Shown piece by piece: positions 1-8,562 of a stretch of 64,000 nucleotides of DNA (its first letter is position 1; the number at the start of each line of letters is the position of its first letter). The notes under the pieces are model-generated. The model was not told the origin of the DNA. It saw only the letters and a program-made list of their open reading frames with translations, and searched no databases. Both the position numbers and the translations under genes were made by a program. Location: positions 1,054,001-1,118,000 of the forward strand of contig NZ_FNWQ01000002.1 of NCBI RefSeq assembly GCF_900108365.1. Reading direction: 5' to 3'. The DNA comes from Chryseobacterium culicis. Its GTDB lineage: Bacteria; Bacteroidota; Bacteroidia; Flavobacteriales; Weeksellaceae.

Positions 1-189
1 AATTCTGAGATTAAGTCTTTTGGCAATCTGATCAATAACAGGAAGCTTAAGATGAAGCCCTGAATGTTTTACTCCGTGAAATTTTCCAAAGCGCTCTATA
101 ATAGCAGCTGTTTCCTGCTTAACCACAAAAAACGAAGCGAACAAAATGATAAGCCCGAAGAAAATAACGGGCGCTAAATATATACCCAT
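1..189 (-). CDS. SPFH/band-7 family membrane protein, N-terminal part (runs off the window)
   Basis: The reverse strand reads 63 codons from an ATG at 189 to the window edge with no stop. Residues 4-20 form one hydrophobic membrane anchor, followed by a stretch (VKQETAAIIERFGKFHGV) typical of the start of the SPFH/band-7 domain of stomatin/QmcA-type proteins. These are membrane-anchored proteins that assemble into rings or scaffolds and often accompany membrane proteases. Only the anchor and the first part of the domain are visible, so the C-terminal half and any partner gene are unknown. Confidence 0.75.
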   Translation of the reverse strand, partial: MGIYLAPVIFFGLIILFASFFVVKQETAAIIERFGKFHGVKHSGLHLKLPVIDQIAKRLNLRI

Positions 190-359
190 AGTTTTAATTT
201 TATTAATACGTCGTTACTACTACTGTTTTGTTAAAAATATTTTGCACAAGTATTGGTTTAAATATAGGAAAATAAAATATAGCGCACCCCCATTGGGCTC
301 ACAAAACACTGCATCAACATAACATTTGGATTTTTAAATAAAATAACCGGGAAAAAAAC

Positions 360-367
360 TACTTTTG
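360..367 (+). promoter_or_regulatory. -7 promoter element TACTTTTG
   Basis: A perfect match to the Bacteroidetes -7 consensus TAnnTTTG lies 18 bp before the ATG of the Crp/Fnr gene at 385. No convincing -33 TTTG is seen at the usual 17-23 bp spacing. It is the likely core promoter of the regulator. Confidence 0.5.
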
Positions 368-384
368 AATATTCATTTAACATC

Positions 385-957
385 ATGGTCAATTCTAAAG
401 AAATATTAAAAGAGCACATTTCAAAATTGATATCTCTTACAGAAGAACAGCTGGATTACGTATTTGAGCATTTTCATCTGATGAGTGTAAAGAAAGGACA
501 GCGCCTTATTTCGGAAGGTGACTTGGTCCATTATGAATACTTTGTCCTGGAGGGTTGTCTGAAATCCTTTTATATGAATGATAATATGAAAATGTTTATT
601 CTTCAGTTTGGTATGCCTGGCTGGTGGGTGACAGATTTTGATGCGCTTTACAACAAAACAAAAGCAAGCATCAATGTAGACTGCATTACCGATGCTTCAG
701 TTTTGGCTATTTCAAATGATGACAGGGAAAAAATCTGCAGTGAAATCCATGAGATTGAACATTTTTTCCGGTGGAGAACCAATAAAGGATACGTAGCTGC
801 ACAGAAACGCCTGCTTTCTTTCATGAATAACGACGCTAAATTTCGGTATGAAGAGCTGCTAGCAATGTACCCTCAGCTATACAATCTCGTTCCCAAACAT
901 CTGATTGCATCTTATCTTGGGGTGACAAGAGAAACTCTGAGCAGACTGCAGCAATAA
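385..957 (+). CDS. Crp/Fnr family transcriptional regulator
   Basis: A 190-residue protein, full length for small Bacteroidetes Crp/Fnr regulators. Residues 10-125 form a cyclic-nucleotide-binding-like beta barrel (RLISEGDLVHYEYFVLEG). The C-terminal helix-turn-helix ends in ASYLGVTRETLSRLQ (about 174-188), the recognition helix typical of the family. It lacks the N-terminal cysteines of FNR, so an iron-sulfur sensor is unlikely; the ligand is unknown. A CRP-type palindrome lies 40 bp after its stop, just before the YceI operon, which makes that operon the obvious candidate target. Family assignment is firm; ligand and target are inferred. Confidence 0.9.
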   Translation: MVNSKEILKEHISKLISLTEEQLDYVFEHFHLMSVKKGQRLISEGDLVHYEYFVLEGCLKSFYMNDNMKMFILQFGMPGWWVTDFDALYNKTKASINVDCITDASVLAISNDDREKICSEIHEIEHFFRWRTNKGYVAAQKRLLSFMNNDAKFRYEELLAMYPQLYNLVPKHLIASYLGVTRETLSRLQQ

Positions 958-996
958 TCCGTCACAATCAGAACATTTAATCTTCTCCTCTATTTT

Positions 997-1010
997 GTGA
1001 GGTAGATCAC
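997..1010. promoter_or_regulatory. Candidate Crp/Fnr operator GTGA-N6-TCAC
   Basis: GTGAGGTAGATCAC is a perfect GTGA-N6-TCAC palindrome, the half-site arrangement bound by CRP/FNR-type regulators. It sits between a Crp/Fnr gene and the YceI operon, and 37 bp upstream of a -7-like GAACTTTG at 1034-1041, a spacing suitable for class II activation. The only other perfect match noticed is before the porin gene at 15212. Confidence 0.55.
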
Positions 1011-1033
1011 GTAATTTTTATTTCCGGTCGACT

Positions 1034-1041
1034 GAACTTTG
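1034..1041 (+). promoter_or_regulatory. -7-like element GAACTTTG
   Basis: Matches TAnnTTTG at all fixed positions except the first base. It lies 23 bp before the ATG of the YceI gene at 1065 and would start the operon 1065-4144. Confidence 0.4.
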
Positions 1042-1064
1042 TGTCAATATTTAAACCCAATACA

Positions 1065-1598
1065 ATGGACACACAAAATTTTAAAGTCAATACAAAAAAC
1101 AGTACGATCAACTGGATCGGGAGAAAAGTAACCGGAGCTCATAACGGATCTATTGGTATTAAAAGTGGGGATTTTGCATTAGAAAAGGGAAAATCTGTTT
1201 CTGGAAAATTTACCATTGATACCCGTTCCATCAGGATTCTTGATATTGAAGATGCAGAAACCAATACGCAGTTTGCCAATCATCTGGCTTCTGATGATTT
1301 CTTTAATTCTGAACAGTTTCCCGAAGCTTATTTCGAAATCATTCATGCTGAACCGGGTGAGGAGAACTGCTATTATATACAGGCAAATCTTACTATAAAA
1401 GGCATTACAAACCTTGTTGATGCAAATTTGCATATTACCGCAAAAGATGATAATGCTGTACTACAAACGAAAATAGTTGTAGACCGAACGAAATTCAACA
1501 TTAAATTCAGATCTTCCAATTTCTTCACTAACCTCGGTGATACCCTGATCTACAACAATTTTGATCTTACTATTCATCTGGTTGCAGATGCATTGTAA
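1065..1598 (+). CDS. YceI family protein
   Basis: A 177-residue YceI-like lipocalin-fold protein. The family binds isoprenoid-type lipids in a beta barrel. Family features are STINWIGRKVTGAHNGSIGI near the start, the SGKFTIDTRSI strand, and the C-terminal RTKFNIKFRSSNFF segment. No signal peptide is seen, so it should be cytoplasmic, unlike many YceI proteins. The frame opens further upstream at a GTG (1041), but that GTG is part of the -7-like element, so the ATG at 1065 is preferred. It is the first gene of an operon with a tautomerase, an SDR, an NTF2-like protein and a flavin oxidoreductase. The physiological ligand is not evident. Confidence 0.85.
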   Translation: MDTQNFKVNTKNSTINWIGRKVTGAHNGSIGIKSGDFALEKGKSVSGKFTIDTRSIRILDIEDAETNTQFANHLASDDFFNSEQFPEAYFEIIHAEPGEENCYYIQANLTIKGITNLVDANLHITAKDDNAVLQTKIVVDRTKFNIKFRSSNFFTNLGDTLIYNNFDLTIHLVADAL

Positions 1599-1636
1599 TA
1601 CAATTCAAATAGCAATAATCTTAAAAAATTACCATC

Positions 1637-1855
1637 ATGCCATTCGTAAAAGTAGATGTGCTTCGCGAAAACCTTAGTCGCGAAAAAAAACAACAATTAA
1701 TCAGAAAAATAAGTGAAGCTGTAACTTCAGTTTTAAATAAGGATCCTCATTTGACGCATATTATCATCAATGAAATTGAAGATGATAACTGGGGATATGC
1801 CGGCGATCAGGTTTCAGCTTTGAAAGAACAGGGATTTTCCACAGAAAAAAAATAA
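1637..1855 (+). CDS. 4-oxalocrotonate tautomerase family protein
   Basis: A 72-residue protein beginning MPFVKVDVL. Pro2 becomes the N-terminal catalytic base of the tautomerase superfamily after Met removal. The ENLSREKKQQLIRKISEAV helix and a WGYAG turn match small YdcE/4-OT-like monomers that work as dimers or hexamers. The substrate is unknown. It lies 38 bp after the YceI gene and 3 bp before an SDR, so it is co-transcribed with both. Confidence 0.85.
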   Translation: MPFVKVDVLRENLSREKKQQLIRKISEAVTSVLNKDPHLTHIIINEIEDDNWGYAGDQVSALKEQGFSTEKK

Positions 1856-1858
1856 GCG

Positions 1859-2593
1859 ATGAAAAAACAGACCGTATTAATAACAGGAGCATCTTCAGGA
1901 ATAGGATTGGAAACTGCCCGTTATTTCTTAGAAAAAGGTGATTATGTAATTATTAACTCACAAACAGAATCCAAATTGAGAGAGGCATATCATGAATTGG
2001 GAGCCGGAAAAAATCTGGCTATGGTTGCAGGAGATGTTTCGAAAAAAGCAACAGGAGAGGCAATGGTACAAGCCGCCATGGAAAAATCTGGATCCGTTGA
2101 TGTACTGATCAACAATGCCGGAATTTACGAAAACAAGCCGTTTCTGGAAGTCAGTGAAGCATATCTTGACCGCTTTTTAACGACTAATTTAAAAGGAACA
2201 TTCTTTACCACGCAGGCTGTTATTCCAACGATGATCAAGCAAAAAAACGGTGTGGTAATCAATGTAGGAACGCCACTGGTATATCATGCAATTGCAGAAT
2301 CTCCTTCTACAGCCCCTATTTCCAGCAAGGGCGCTATTCATGCACTTACTTTACAGCTGGCTGCAGAATTTGGAAAAGAAAACATACGGGTGAATACAGT
2401 GGCTCCCGGGCTGATCCGAACTCCAATGCATGGGTCAGATCTCGATCAGAATTCAGGGCTTCATCTTATCAACCGTATTGGAGAACCTGAAGAAGTTGCC
2501 CATATGATTCATGCCATTGCTAAAAATCAGTTAATATCCGGAGCCATCATCAATGTGGACGGTGGTATGGGTGCCGGGCATCATTTATTATGA
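1859..2593 (+). CDS. SDR family protein lacking the catalytic tyrosine
   Basis: A 244-residue short-chain dehydrogenase/reductase fold. TGASSGIG (residues 9-16) is the dinucleotide-binding loop, NNAG (85-88) is conserved, and the C-terminus INVDGGMGAGHH is typical. The active-site motif YxxxK reads PISSK: Pro153 replaces the catalytic Tyr while Lys157 is kept, and the usual Ser about 13 residues upstream is also missing. The protein can probably bind NAD(P) but may not work by the classic mechanism. It starts 3 bp after the tautomerase and its stop overlaps the next gene by 4 bp (ATGA). Confidence 0.85.
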   Translation: MKKQTVLITGASSGIGLETARYFLEKGDYVIINSQTESKLREAYHELGAGKNLAMVAGDVSKKATGEAMVQAAMEKSGSVDVLINNAGIYENKPFLEVSEAYLDRFLTTNLKGTFFTTQAVIPTMIKQKNGVVINVGTPLVYHAIAESPSTAPISSKGAIHALTLQLAAEFGKENIRVNTVAPGLIRTPMHGSDLDQNSGLHLINRIGEPEEVAHMIHAIAKNQLISGAIINVDGGMGAGHHLL

Positions 2594-3042
2594 AACTATC
2601 ATTAATTATAGCATGGCTGTTCAGCTTTCCGTTGAACGGCCTTGCTCAAAACGTAAAAGAAATGAATACCGCTCAAACACCAGAAACTGAAATAAGAAAT
2701 GTCATAGAGAATTATTATTTCAAAGGGATTTACGAAGGAAATACTGAGCTTCTGAAAAAAGCGTTTTTTAAAGAAGCCCTGCTTTTCGGAGATGTCAGTG
2801 GAGTTCCCTATTTCAAAACTGTGCAGCAATATATTGAAGGAGTTGGAAGCCGTGTTAGCCCGGAAAAGTCCGGAAAATTATTTCACGCTGAAATTATTTC
2901 ACTGGAGGTCATCAATTCAATTGCCATGGTCAAATTAAATGTAAAAATGTATAATTTTAATTATTATAATTTCATAACTTTCAATAAGATAGAGGGAAAA
3001 TGGATGATTGTTAACAAAACATTGACTCACTTACAACCTTAA
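2590..3042 (+). CDS. Secreted NTF2-like (putative lumazine-binding family) protein
   Basis: A 150-residue protein with a signal peptide (1-20, ending in GLAQ) followed by an NTF2/SnoaL-like cone fold: TEIRNVIENYYFKGIYEGN, a FKEALLFG strand and the C-terminal KIEGKWMIVNKTL. This pattern resembles the putative lumazine-binding domain common in Bacteroidetes. No catalytic residues can be assigned. The start overlaps the SDR stop by 4 bp, indicating translational coupling. The protein should act in the periplasm, unlike its cytoplasmic operon neighbours. Confidence 0.7.
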   Translation: MKLSLIIAWLFSFPLNGLAQNVKEMNTAQTPETEIRNVIENYYFKGIYEGNTELLKKAFFKEALLFGDVSGVPYFKTVQQYIEGVGSRVSPEKSGKLFHAEIISLEVINSIAMVKLNVKMYNFNYYNFITFNKIEGKWMIVNKTLTHLQP

Positions 3043-3073
3043 TTCATACTTTTAATTAAAAACCAATTCAATC

Positions 3074-4144
3074 ATGTGGAATCACAATAGAATTACGGAG
3101 TTATTAGGGATTGAATATCCTATTCTGCAAGGTCCTTTTGGTGGAGGTCTTTCCACTGTTGAGCTGACAACAGCGGTGAGTAATCTTGGCGGATTAGGAG
3201 GATTCGGAGCTTATACTTTATCTCCACAGGAAATATATGACATTCACAAGGCGATACAATCCAAAACAGATAAACCTTACAATCTTAATCTCTGGGTAAA
3301 CGATCATGATATTATTGACGAAGAACAGACAAAGCTCCAATATAAAAAGGCAGTTGAAAAGTTCAAACCTTATTTCGAACTTTTGCAGATAGAGATTCCT
3401 TCTTCTCCATCTTCTTTTGAATCAAGATTTCAGAATCAGCTGGATGCAGTGCTTTCTATACAGCCTAAGGTGTTCAGTTTTATGTTTGGGCTATTGGATG
3501 AAAATATCATCGAGGATCTTCACCGGCGCGGTACACTTGTCGTGGGAAATGCCACAACGCTGGATGAGGCTGTTGCCCTCGAAAAAACGGGAGTAGATAT
3601 TATTGTGGCTTCCGGCTTCGAAAGTGGCGGCCACAGGCCTTCGTTTCTGGATCAGGCTGAGCTTTCTACAACGGGAACCTTCGTTTTGATTCAGTTAATC
3701 AAGGATAAGGTAAAAATTCCTGTTGTAGCTGCCGGAGGGATTGCTAACGGCCGTGGGATTGCAGGTGCTTTCAAACTGGGAGCTGATGCCGTACAGATCG
3801 GAACCGCTTTTCTGGCAACAGAAGAATCCGGAGCTTTACCTGCTCACAAAGACTTTCTATTTTCGGATGCAGCAAAATCTACCACCCTTTCCAGAGCTTA
3901 TACCGGAAGATTAGGGCGTGGAATTACGACCAAAATAACAAGAGATCTATTGGCAGCCACAGACAGCACTCTGCCGTTTCCTTTGCATACTCATTTTATG
4001 GGAGCATTGAGAAAAGCAGCTTTGGAACAGCAAAAGAACGATCTGGTTTTCTTCTGGAGCGGTCAGATTGCACCGCTTTTAAAGCATAAAAAAGCCTCCG
4101 CTTTAATGAAATCATTAATAGAAGAGGCTTCAGAATTATTGTAA
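3074..4144 (+). CDS. NAD(P)H-dependent flavin oxidoreductase, nitronate monooxygenase-like
   Basis: A 356-residue TIM-barrel flavoprotein. The N-terminal LLGIEYPILQGPFGGG, the central VASGFESGGHRPSF (with the His of nitronate monooxygenases) and the phosphate-binding AAGGIANGRGIAGAFKLGAD followed by VQIGTAFLATEES identify the NMO/2-nitropropane dioxygenase family, which uses FMN and oxygen. The substrate may be a nitronate or another activated carbon acid. It lies 31 bp after the NTF2-like gene and is last in the operon. It converges with dgt, whose stop is only 9 bp away. Confidence 0.88.
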   Translation: MWNHNRITELLGIEYPILQGPFGGGLSTVELTTAVSNLGGLGGFGAYTLSPQEIYDIHKAIQSKTDKPYNLNLWVNDHDIIDEEQTKLQYKKAVEKFKPYFELLQIEIPSSPSSFESRFQNQLDAVLSIQPKVFSFMFGLLDENIIEDLHRRGTLVVGNATTLDEAVALEKTGVDIIVASGFESGGHRPSFLDQAELSTTGTFVLIQLIKDKVKIPVVAAGGIANGRGIAGAFKLGADAVQIGTAFLATEESGALPAHKDFLFSDAAKSTTLSRAYTGRLGRGITTKITRDLLAATDSTLPFPLHTHFMGALRKAALEQQKNDLVFFWSGQIAPLLKHKKASALMKSLIEEASELL

Positions 4145-4153
4145 TAATAGAAT

Positions 4154-5512
4154 TTACACGGTCATTCCGATGTCTATTCCTTTAATTTTTCTGTATAAAT
4201 CGGTAGCATAATTATCTGTCATTCCGGAAACAAAATCAATAACCCCCAATACTTTCTGATAATCGGTGCCATCATTATAAATAAACTGCTTTGGAATTAA
4301 TTTCAAAGCTTTTTCGTCATAGGATTTTCTATTGCCTTCAGGTTTCAGAATGGAAGGAATAAAATGATCCAGCAATTCATACATTACGTTGTAACCAGCA
4401 TTTTCAATTTCAACAACGGCTTTATGGTTGTAAATTTTTTCTACCGAGAAACTGGCAATGTCCTGTAAAGCTTTATTTTCTTTTTTATAAATATCAAGCA
4501 GGCCATTGCTGAGATTTCCTTCAAGAATTGCAGCAAAGTTAGATTTATACATCTCAATTGATTTGTTGATCAATGCATTAATTACTTTTGCTCTTAAATA
4601 AGAAATCTGCTCATTTTCATTGGAAATGGAGCTTAATTTTGTCTCAATTCTCTGAACGTCATCAGTTTCTGATTTTACCAGCTCAAAAAACAGATTTTTA
4701 CAGTCTGCTGTTGAAACAATTCCAAGCCTGTGGGCATCTTCCATATCAATGATATTGTAACAGATATCGTCAGCTGCTTCTACAAGCCATACAAAAGGAT
4801 GTCTTTTAAAAATATGCGGTTCTTCACTCTCAGAAATAAGCTGAGTTCGTTTGGCAATTTCCAGAAATATATCTTTTTCATTCTGGAAAAACCCGAATTT
4901 CTTCCTGTGAATGATCCCTTTTTTCTTGGCTACCGCTTCACAAGGATATTTCGCAATACTTGCCAGTGTAGAGAATGTTAGCTGAATACCTCCGGCATCT
5001 TTACCCTGCTGCTGCTGTGCCAGTACTCTGATGGCATTGGCATTTCCTTCAAAATTGACCAGATCTGCCCATTCCTTTTCATTAAACTTTGTTTTCAGAT
5101 CCTTTTCATTTCTTTCAAAATAGCTTGCAATGGCATCCTCTCCGGAGTGCCCGAATGCAGGATTTCCCACATCATGACATAAACACGCTGCTGCAATTAC
5201 ATTTCCTAAATTATAGAGATAAAAATTCCTTGAATCTTCAGTGAGTTCACTTTTAAAATCTTCAGCAATAAATTCACCAATAATACTTCCTAAACTTCTT
5301 CCTACAGACGATACTTCCAAAGAGTGCGTAAGCCTGTTGTGTACAAAAACACTTCCCGGAAGCGGAAAAACCTGCGTCTTATTCTGCAGCCTTCTGAAGG
5401 CAGATGAAAAGATAATTCTGTCGAAATCCCTCTGAAAATCAGTTCGTGAAGCTTTAGTCTGTGGATTGTTTCCTGTACGTTGATTGGTGAAAATGTGGTT
5501 TAAATTCATCAT
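4154..5512 (-). CDS. dgt: Deoxyguanosinetriphosphate triphosphohydrolase
   Basis: A 452-residue HD-domain dNTPase. It hydrolyses dGTP (often several dNTPs) to deoxynucleoside and triphosphate and so tunes dNTP pools. Visible metal and catalytic motifs are HNRLTHSLEVSSVGRSLG with His63, LCHDVGNPAFGHSGED with His113-Asp114 and His122, and VEAADDICYNIIDMEDA supplying the last Asp. Length fits the family. The gene is monocistronic, with no partner upstream. The first ATG (MMNL) is followed directly by a second; the exact start is uncertain by one codon. Confidence 0.93.
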   Translation of the reverse strand: MMNLNHIFTNQRTGNNPQTKASRTDFQRDFDRIIFSSAFRRLQNKTQVFPLPGSVFVHNRLTHSLEVSSVGRSLGSIIGEFIAEDFKSELTEDSRNFYLYNLGNVIAAACLCHDVGNPAFGHSGEDAIASYFERNEKDLKTKFNEKEWADLVNFEGNANAIRVLAQQQQGKDAGGIQLTFSTLASIAKYPCEAVAKKKGIIHRKKFGFFQNEKDIFLEIAKRTQLISESEEPHIFKRHPFVWLVEAADDICYNIIDMEDAHRLGIVSTADCKNLFFELVKSETDDVQRIETKLSSISNENEQISYLRAKVINALINKSIEMYKSNFAAILEGNLSNGLLDIYKKENKALQDIASFSVEKIYNHKAVVEIENAGYNVMYELLDHFIPSILKPEGNRKSYDEKALKLIPKQFIYNDGTDYQKVLGVIDFVSGMTDNYATDLYRKIKGIDIGMTV

Positions 5513-5703
5513 TTTTCAAAATTACTCCAAATTTTAATTGTATGGAATAGTATTTATATTTTTATTAGATGGAAATTTCATTCAAAAAATCTATTATAGG
5601 AAACGTTTTTAGAGATCAGAAAGCTTAAATAAATATTTTACATTTGATACCCTAATATATAGAAAAATACATACAATTTTTTAGATTTTAAATACTTTTC
5701 ATC

Positions 5704-6330
5704 ATGACAGACAAAACATGGCTCAGCAGATGGGATGACAGATACAGCAGCGAAGCGTTTGCTTATGGGACAGAACCTAACAAGTACCTGAAAGAACAGC
5801 TTAGCCAATTAAAACCGGGCACAATACTTTTCCCGGCAGAAGGTGAAGGCCGAAATGCGGTTTTCGCGGCAACAATGGGATGGCAGGTTTCTGCTTTCGA
5901 TATCAGCGCCAATGGAAGAAATAAAGCGTTACAGCTCGCAGAGCAGCAACAAACAACTATTGATTATCAGGTGGGTGAACTCTCTTCTCTGGATTATCAG
6001 AATGAGCAGTTTGATGCTGTTGCTCTTATTTATGCTCACTTTCCCGGTGCTGTTAAGTCTTCTATTCATAAGATGTTAAATCAATATCTGCGTACAGGTG
6101 GTTTTGTTATTTTTGAAGCTTTCAGTAAGAATCACCTTGAATATATTGCAAAGAATGAAAAAGTTGGCGGTCCAAAGGATATTGAGTCATTATTTTCTAT
6201 TGAAGAGATCAAGTCTGATTTTCCCGATTATCATATTATTGAACTGGAAGAAACAGAAATTGAGCTGAGTGAAGGCTTATTCCACAATGGGACAGGTTCT
6301 GTTATTCGTTTTGTGGGGCAAAAGCGGTGA
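5704..6330 (+). CDS. Class I SAM-dependent methyltransferase (TehB-like)
   Basis: A 208-residue Rossmann-fold methyltransferase. The N-terminus [20 protein letters not shown] and motif [21 protein letters not shown] (about 41-60) resemble the TehB/thiopurine-methyltransferase group; the acidic residue after strand 2 is seen in SAFDIS. The substrate cannot be told from sequence; small nucleophiles or oxyanions are common in this group. It stands alone, 82 bp before an Fpg/Nei gene on the same strand, and may share a transcript. Confidence 0.85.
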   Translation: MTDKTWLSRWDDRYSSEAFAYGTEPNKYLKEQLSQLKPGTILFPAEGEGRNAVFAATMGWQVSAFDISANGRNKALQLAEQQQTTIDYQVGELSSLDYQNEQFDAVALIYAHFPGAVKSSIHKMLNQYLRTGGFVIFEAFSKNHLEYIAKNEKVGGPKDIESLFSIEEIKSDFPDYHIIELEETEIELSEGLFHNGTGSVIRFVGQKR

Positions 6331-6411
6331 TAAAAATATGGTCATGGGTTTTCTTGGGACAGGTCTTCCTTAAATGGAATACTATTTGAATTATTATTTC
6401 AAAATAAAACT

Positions 6412-7146
6412 ATGCCTGAAGGTCCCTCCATCATATTAATGAAAGAAAACCTGCAGCCCTTTGCAGGTGAGAAAGTGACTGAAATTTCTGGGAATGCCCA
6501 ATTTGAAAAAGATGCCTTTGCCGGCCAGATTCTGCTTGAAATTAGAACATTTGGAAAGCAGACTTACCTTGTTTTTGAAAAAGCTGCCATCCGTATTCAT
6601 TTATTGATGTTCGGCTCTTACAGTATTAATGAGCAGACCAAACCTGATAAAAGCCTGCGGCTGGCGCTGTTCTTTTCTACCGGAAGCATGTATTTTTACA
6701 CCTGCTCTGTAAAGCCGGTAGAACTTGAATATCTTTCCGCAATTGATTGGGAAGCTGATATTATGAGTGATGATTGGAATCCGAAGAAAGCAGAAAAAAA
6801 GCTAAAAGACAATCCGAAAATGATGGTCTGTGATGCTTTGATGAATCAGGATATTTTTTCGGGTGTCGGAAATATTATAAAAAATGAAGTTCTTTTCAGA
6901 ATTGGAGTTCAGCCGGAAAGTCTATCAGGCAACCTCCCTCCTAAAAAGAGAAAAGAGCTTATTACGGAAGCCAGAAATTACAGTTTTGATTTTCTGAAAT
7001 GGAAAAGAGAATTTGTATTGAAAAAGCACTGGCTGGTTCATACCAGAACTGTATGCCCGATATGCGGACAGAAACTCATCAAGAAACAAACCGGTGTCGG
7101 AAAAAGAAGGAGTTTTTATTGTGAAAAAGACCAGAAGCTTTATTGA
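6412..7146 (+). CDS. Fpg/Nei family DNA glycosylase-like protein
   Basis: A 244-residue protein with the hallmarks of formamidopyrimidine-DNA glycosylase/endonuclease VIII. It begins MPEGPSI, where Pro2 is the catalytic imine-forming residue and Glu3 the acid. A helix-two-turn-helix reads DIFSGVGNIIKNEVLFRIGV. The C-terminal zinc finger has Cys215, Cys218 and Cys237, but the fourth ligand position is Asp240 (CEKDQKLY in place of a CxxC pair). Such enzymes excise oxidised bases and nick abasic sites. The altered ligand could weaken zinc binding, or Asp could serve as ligand. Confidence 0.85.
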   Translation: MPEGPSIILMKENLQPFAGEKVTEISGNAQFEKDAFAGQILLEIRTFGKQTYLVFEKAAIRIHLLMFGSYSINEQTKPDKSLRLALFFSTGSMYFYTCSVKPVELEYLSAIDWEADIMSDDWNPKKAEKKLKDNPKMMVCDALMNQDIFSGVGNIIKNEVLFRIGVQPESLSGNLPPKKRKELITEARNYSFDFLKWKREFVLKKHWLVHTRTVCPICGQKLIKKQTGVGKRRSFYCEKDQKLY

Positions 7147-7573
7147 TGATCAGATTTCAAGTTTGGGCTGCTTTCCTTGAAATGTTCATCTGTTTTAATG
7201 GACTAAAAATCTTTTCCACAACAAATTTCTTTTCCAAAAACTAGACAGATTTTCGCAGATCATATCCATCTTCATCGAGATGAGAAAATCTGATAACTAT
7301 TTATTCATCTTACATTTCCTGCCTCTGCATCATTTATCATCAACAAATGATGTGCATTTTTTGAACTCATTATCAGAGACATTCGCAAGAATATTAAAAA
7401 AAAATTAAAATTTCTGTCTCGAGGTATTTAACCATTCTCTCAAAATACAATCAAAACTTCATAAAAACACAAATGCAGAGGATTTTCTCATGAAAAATCT
7501 TATTACCACTTATGCAAATGGTCAATGAAAATGATTTCGGGATTTTCCTTTATGTAATGAATAAAAATTGAAT
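7147..7573. other. Intergenic region without a gene
   Basis: AT-rich spacer between the Fpg/Nei gene and the GT32 gene. The only structure seen is CATCATTT/AAATGATG at 7328-7352 followed by TGCATTTTTT, which could be a weak terminator though it lies about 180 bp past the stop. No ORF longer than a dozen codons looks real. Confidence 0.5.
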
Positions 7574-8230
7574 ATGGCAATACCAAAACAGATATTTCAG
7601 ACTTTTATAACTAAAAAACTTCCTCTCATTACACGCTATCATGTCTGGAATATGAAAAGAAAGAATCCGGAATATCAATATTACTTTTATGATGATGACG
7701 ACATAGAAAAATTTCTGACAGAAGAATTCCCTCCCCTCTATATTGAAACATACCGTAAACTAAGGATTGGTGCCGCCAAAGCTGATTTTTTCAGATATGC
7801 TGTTTTATACAGGAAAGGAGGTGTATATCTTGATATCGACAGCAGTATTGTAAAGCCATTCAAAGAATTGATCAAGGAAAATGATGAAGCTGTGATCAGT
7901 GCAGAAAGACACGAAAACCTGTACGTTCAATGGGCCCTTATTTTCAATAAAAATCACCCTTTTCTCAAGAAAACACTGGATCTGATGATTGATAATATAA
8001 ACACTCACCGCTATCCGCATGATATACATGCTACTACAGGCCCTACTGTATTCAGCGAAGGAATCAGACAGACACTACAAGAAAATCCGGCCACTCCGTT
8101 TACATTATTTGACGGCATTGAATTCCGCGGATACTTAAAGTTCAAATATAAACTTGGTAAGTTTTTTTTATACAAAAAAAGGTCTCAGCATTGGAAGCAG
8201 ATGCAAAAGCATCAGGAGATTATTTTTTAG
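7574..8230 (+). CDS. GT32-type glycosyltransferase (mannosyltransferase OCH1-like)
   Basis: A 218-residue protein starting MAIPKQIFQTFITKKLP, the IPK-Q-I/W-T start typical of glycosyltransferase family 32. The catalytic DXD motif is in GGVYLDIDSSIVKPF, preceded by RIGAAKADFFRYAVLYRKGG, the donor-sugar binding segment. Such enzymes transfer hexoses to capsule, LPS or glycolipid acceptors. A TTG two codons upstream is possible, but the ATG at 7574 is preferred. No other surface-polysaccharide gene is nearby, so the acceptor is unknown. It converges with and overlaps the SMR gene by 4 bp. Confidence 0.85.
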   Translation: MAIPKQIFQTFITKKLPLITRYHVWNMKRKNPEYQYYFYDDDDIEKFLTEEFPPLYIETYRKLRIGAAKADFFRYAVLYRKGGVYLDIDSSIVKPFKELIKENDEAVISAERHENLYVQWALIFNKNHPFLKKTLDLMIDNINTHRYPHDIHATTGPTVFSEGIRQTLQENPATPFTLFDGIEFRGYLKFKYKLGKFFLYKKRSQHWKQMQKHQEIIF

Positions 8231-8562
8231 TGGGTACCCATTTTTGAAAAAACATTAATAATAATTACCCCAATAATAATTAAAGCAATACCAATAATAG
8301 CAGGAAGGTCCGGAACCTGCCTGAATGCTACCACCCCTATAGCTGTAATAAAAACAATTCCTATACCAGACCAGATAGCATAAGTAATTCCTACCGGAAT
8401 CTGGCGAAGGGTAAGACTCAGAAAATAAAATGCACAGGCATATCCTATAACCGTTACAACAGAGGGCACCAGCTTGGAGAATTCTTCAGATTTCTTCAGA
8501 AAAGTAGTAGCAATAATCTCAAATATAATAGCTAAAGCCAGGAAAATATAACTGCGTCCCAT
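8227..8562 (-). CDS. SMR family small multidrug efflux transporter
   Basis: A 111-residue protein with four hydrophobic helices. Glu15 in LALAIIFEIIATTFLKKSE corresponds to the proton/drug-coupling Glu14 of EmrE, and Trp64 in TYAIWSGIG to Trp63. SMR pumps work as antiparallel dimers exporting quaternary amines or guanidinium-like cations in exchange for protons. The frame extends 35 codons further upstream to 8667, but that extension is not SMR-like, so the ATG at 8562 is chosen to fit the usual 105-110 residues. It is a single gene with no SMR partner. Confidence 0.88.
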   Translation of the reverse strand: MGRSYIFLALAIIFEIIATTFLKKSEEFSKLVPSVVTVIGYACAFYFLSLTLRQIPVGITYAIWSGIGIVFITAIGVVAFRQVPDLPAIIGIALIIIGVIIINVFSKMGTH

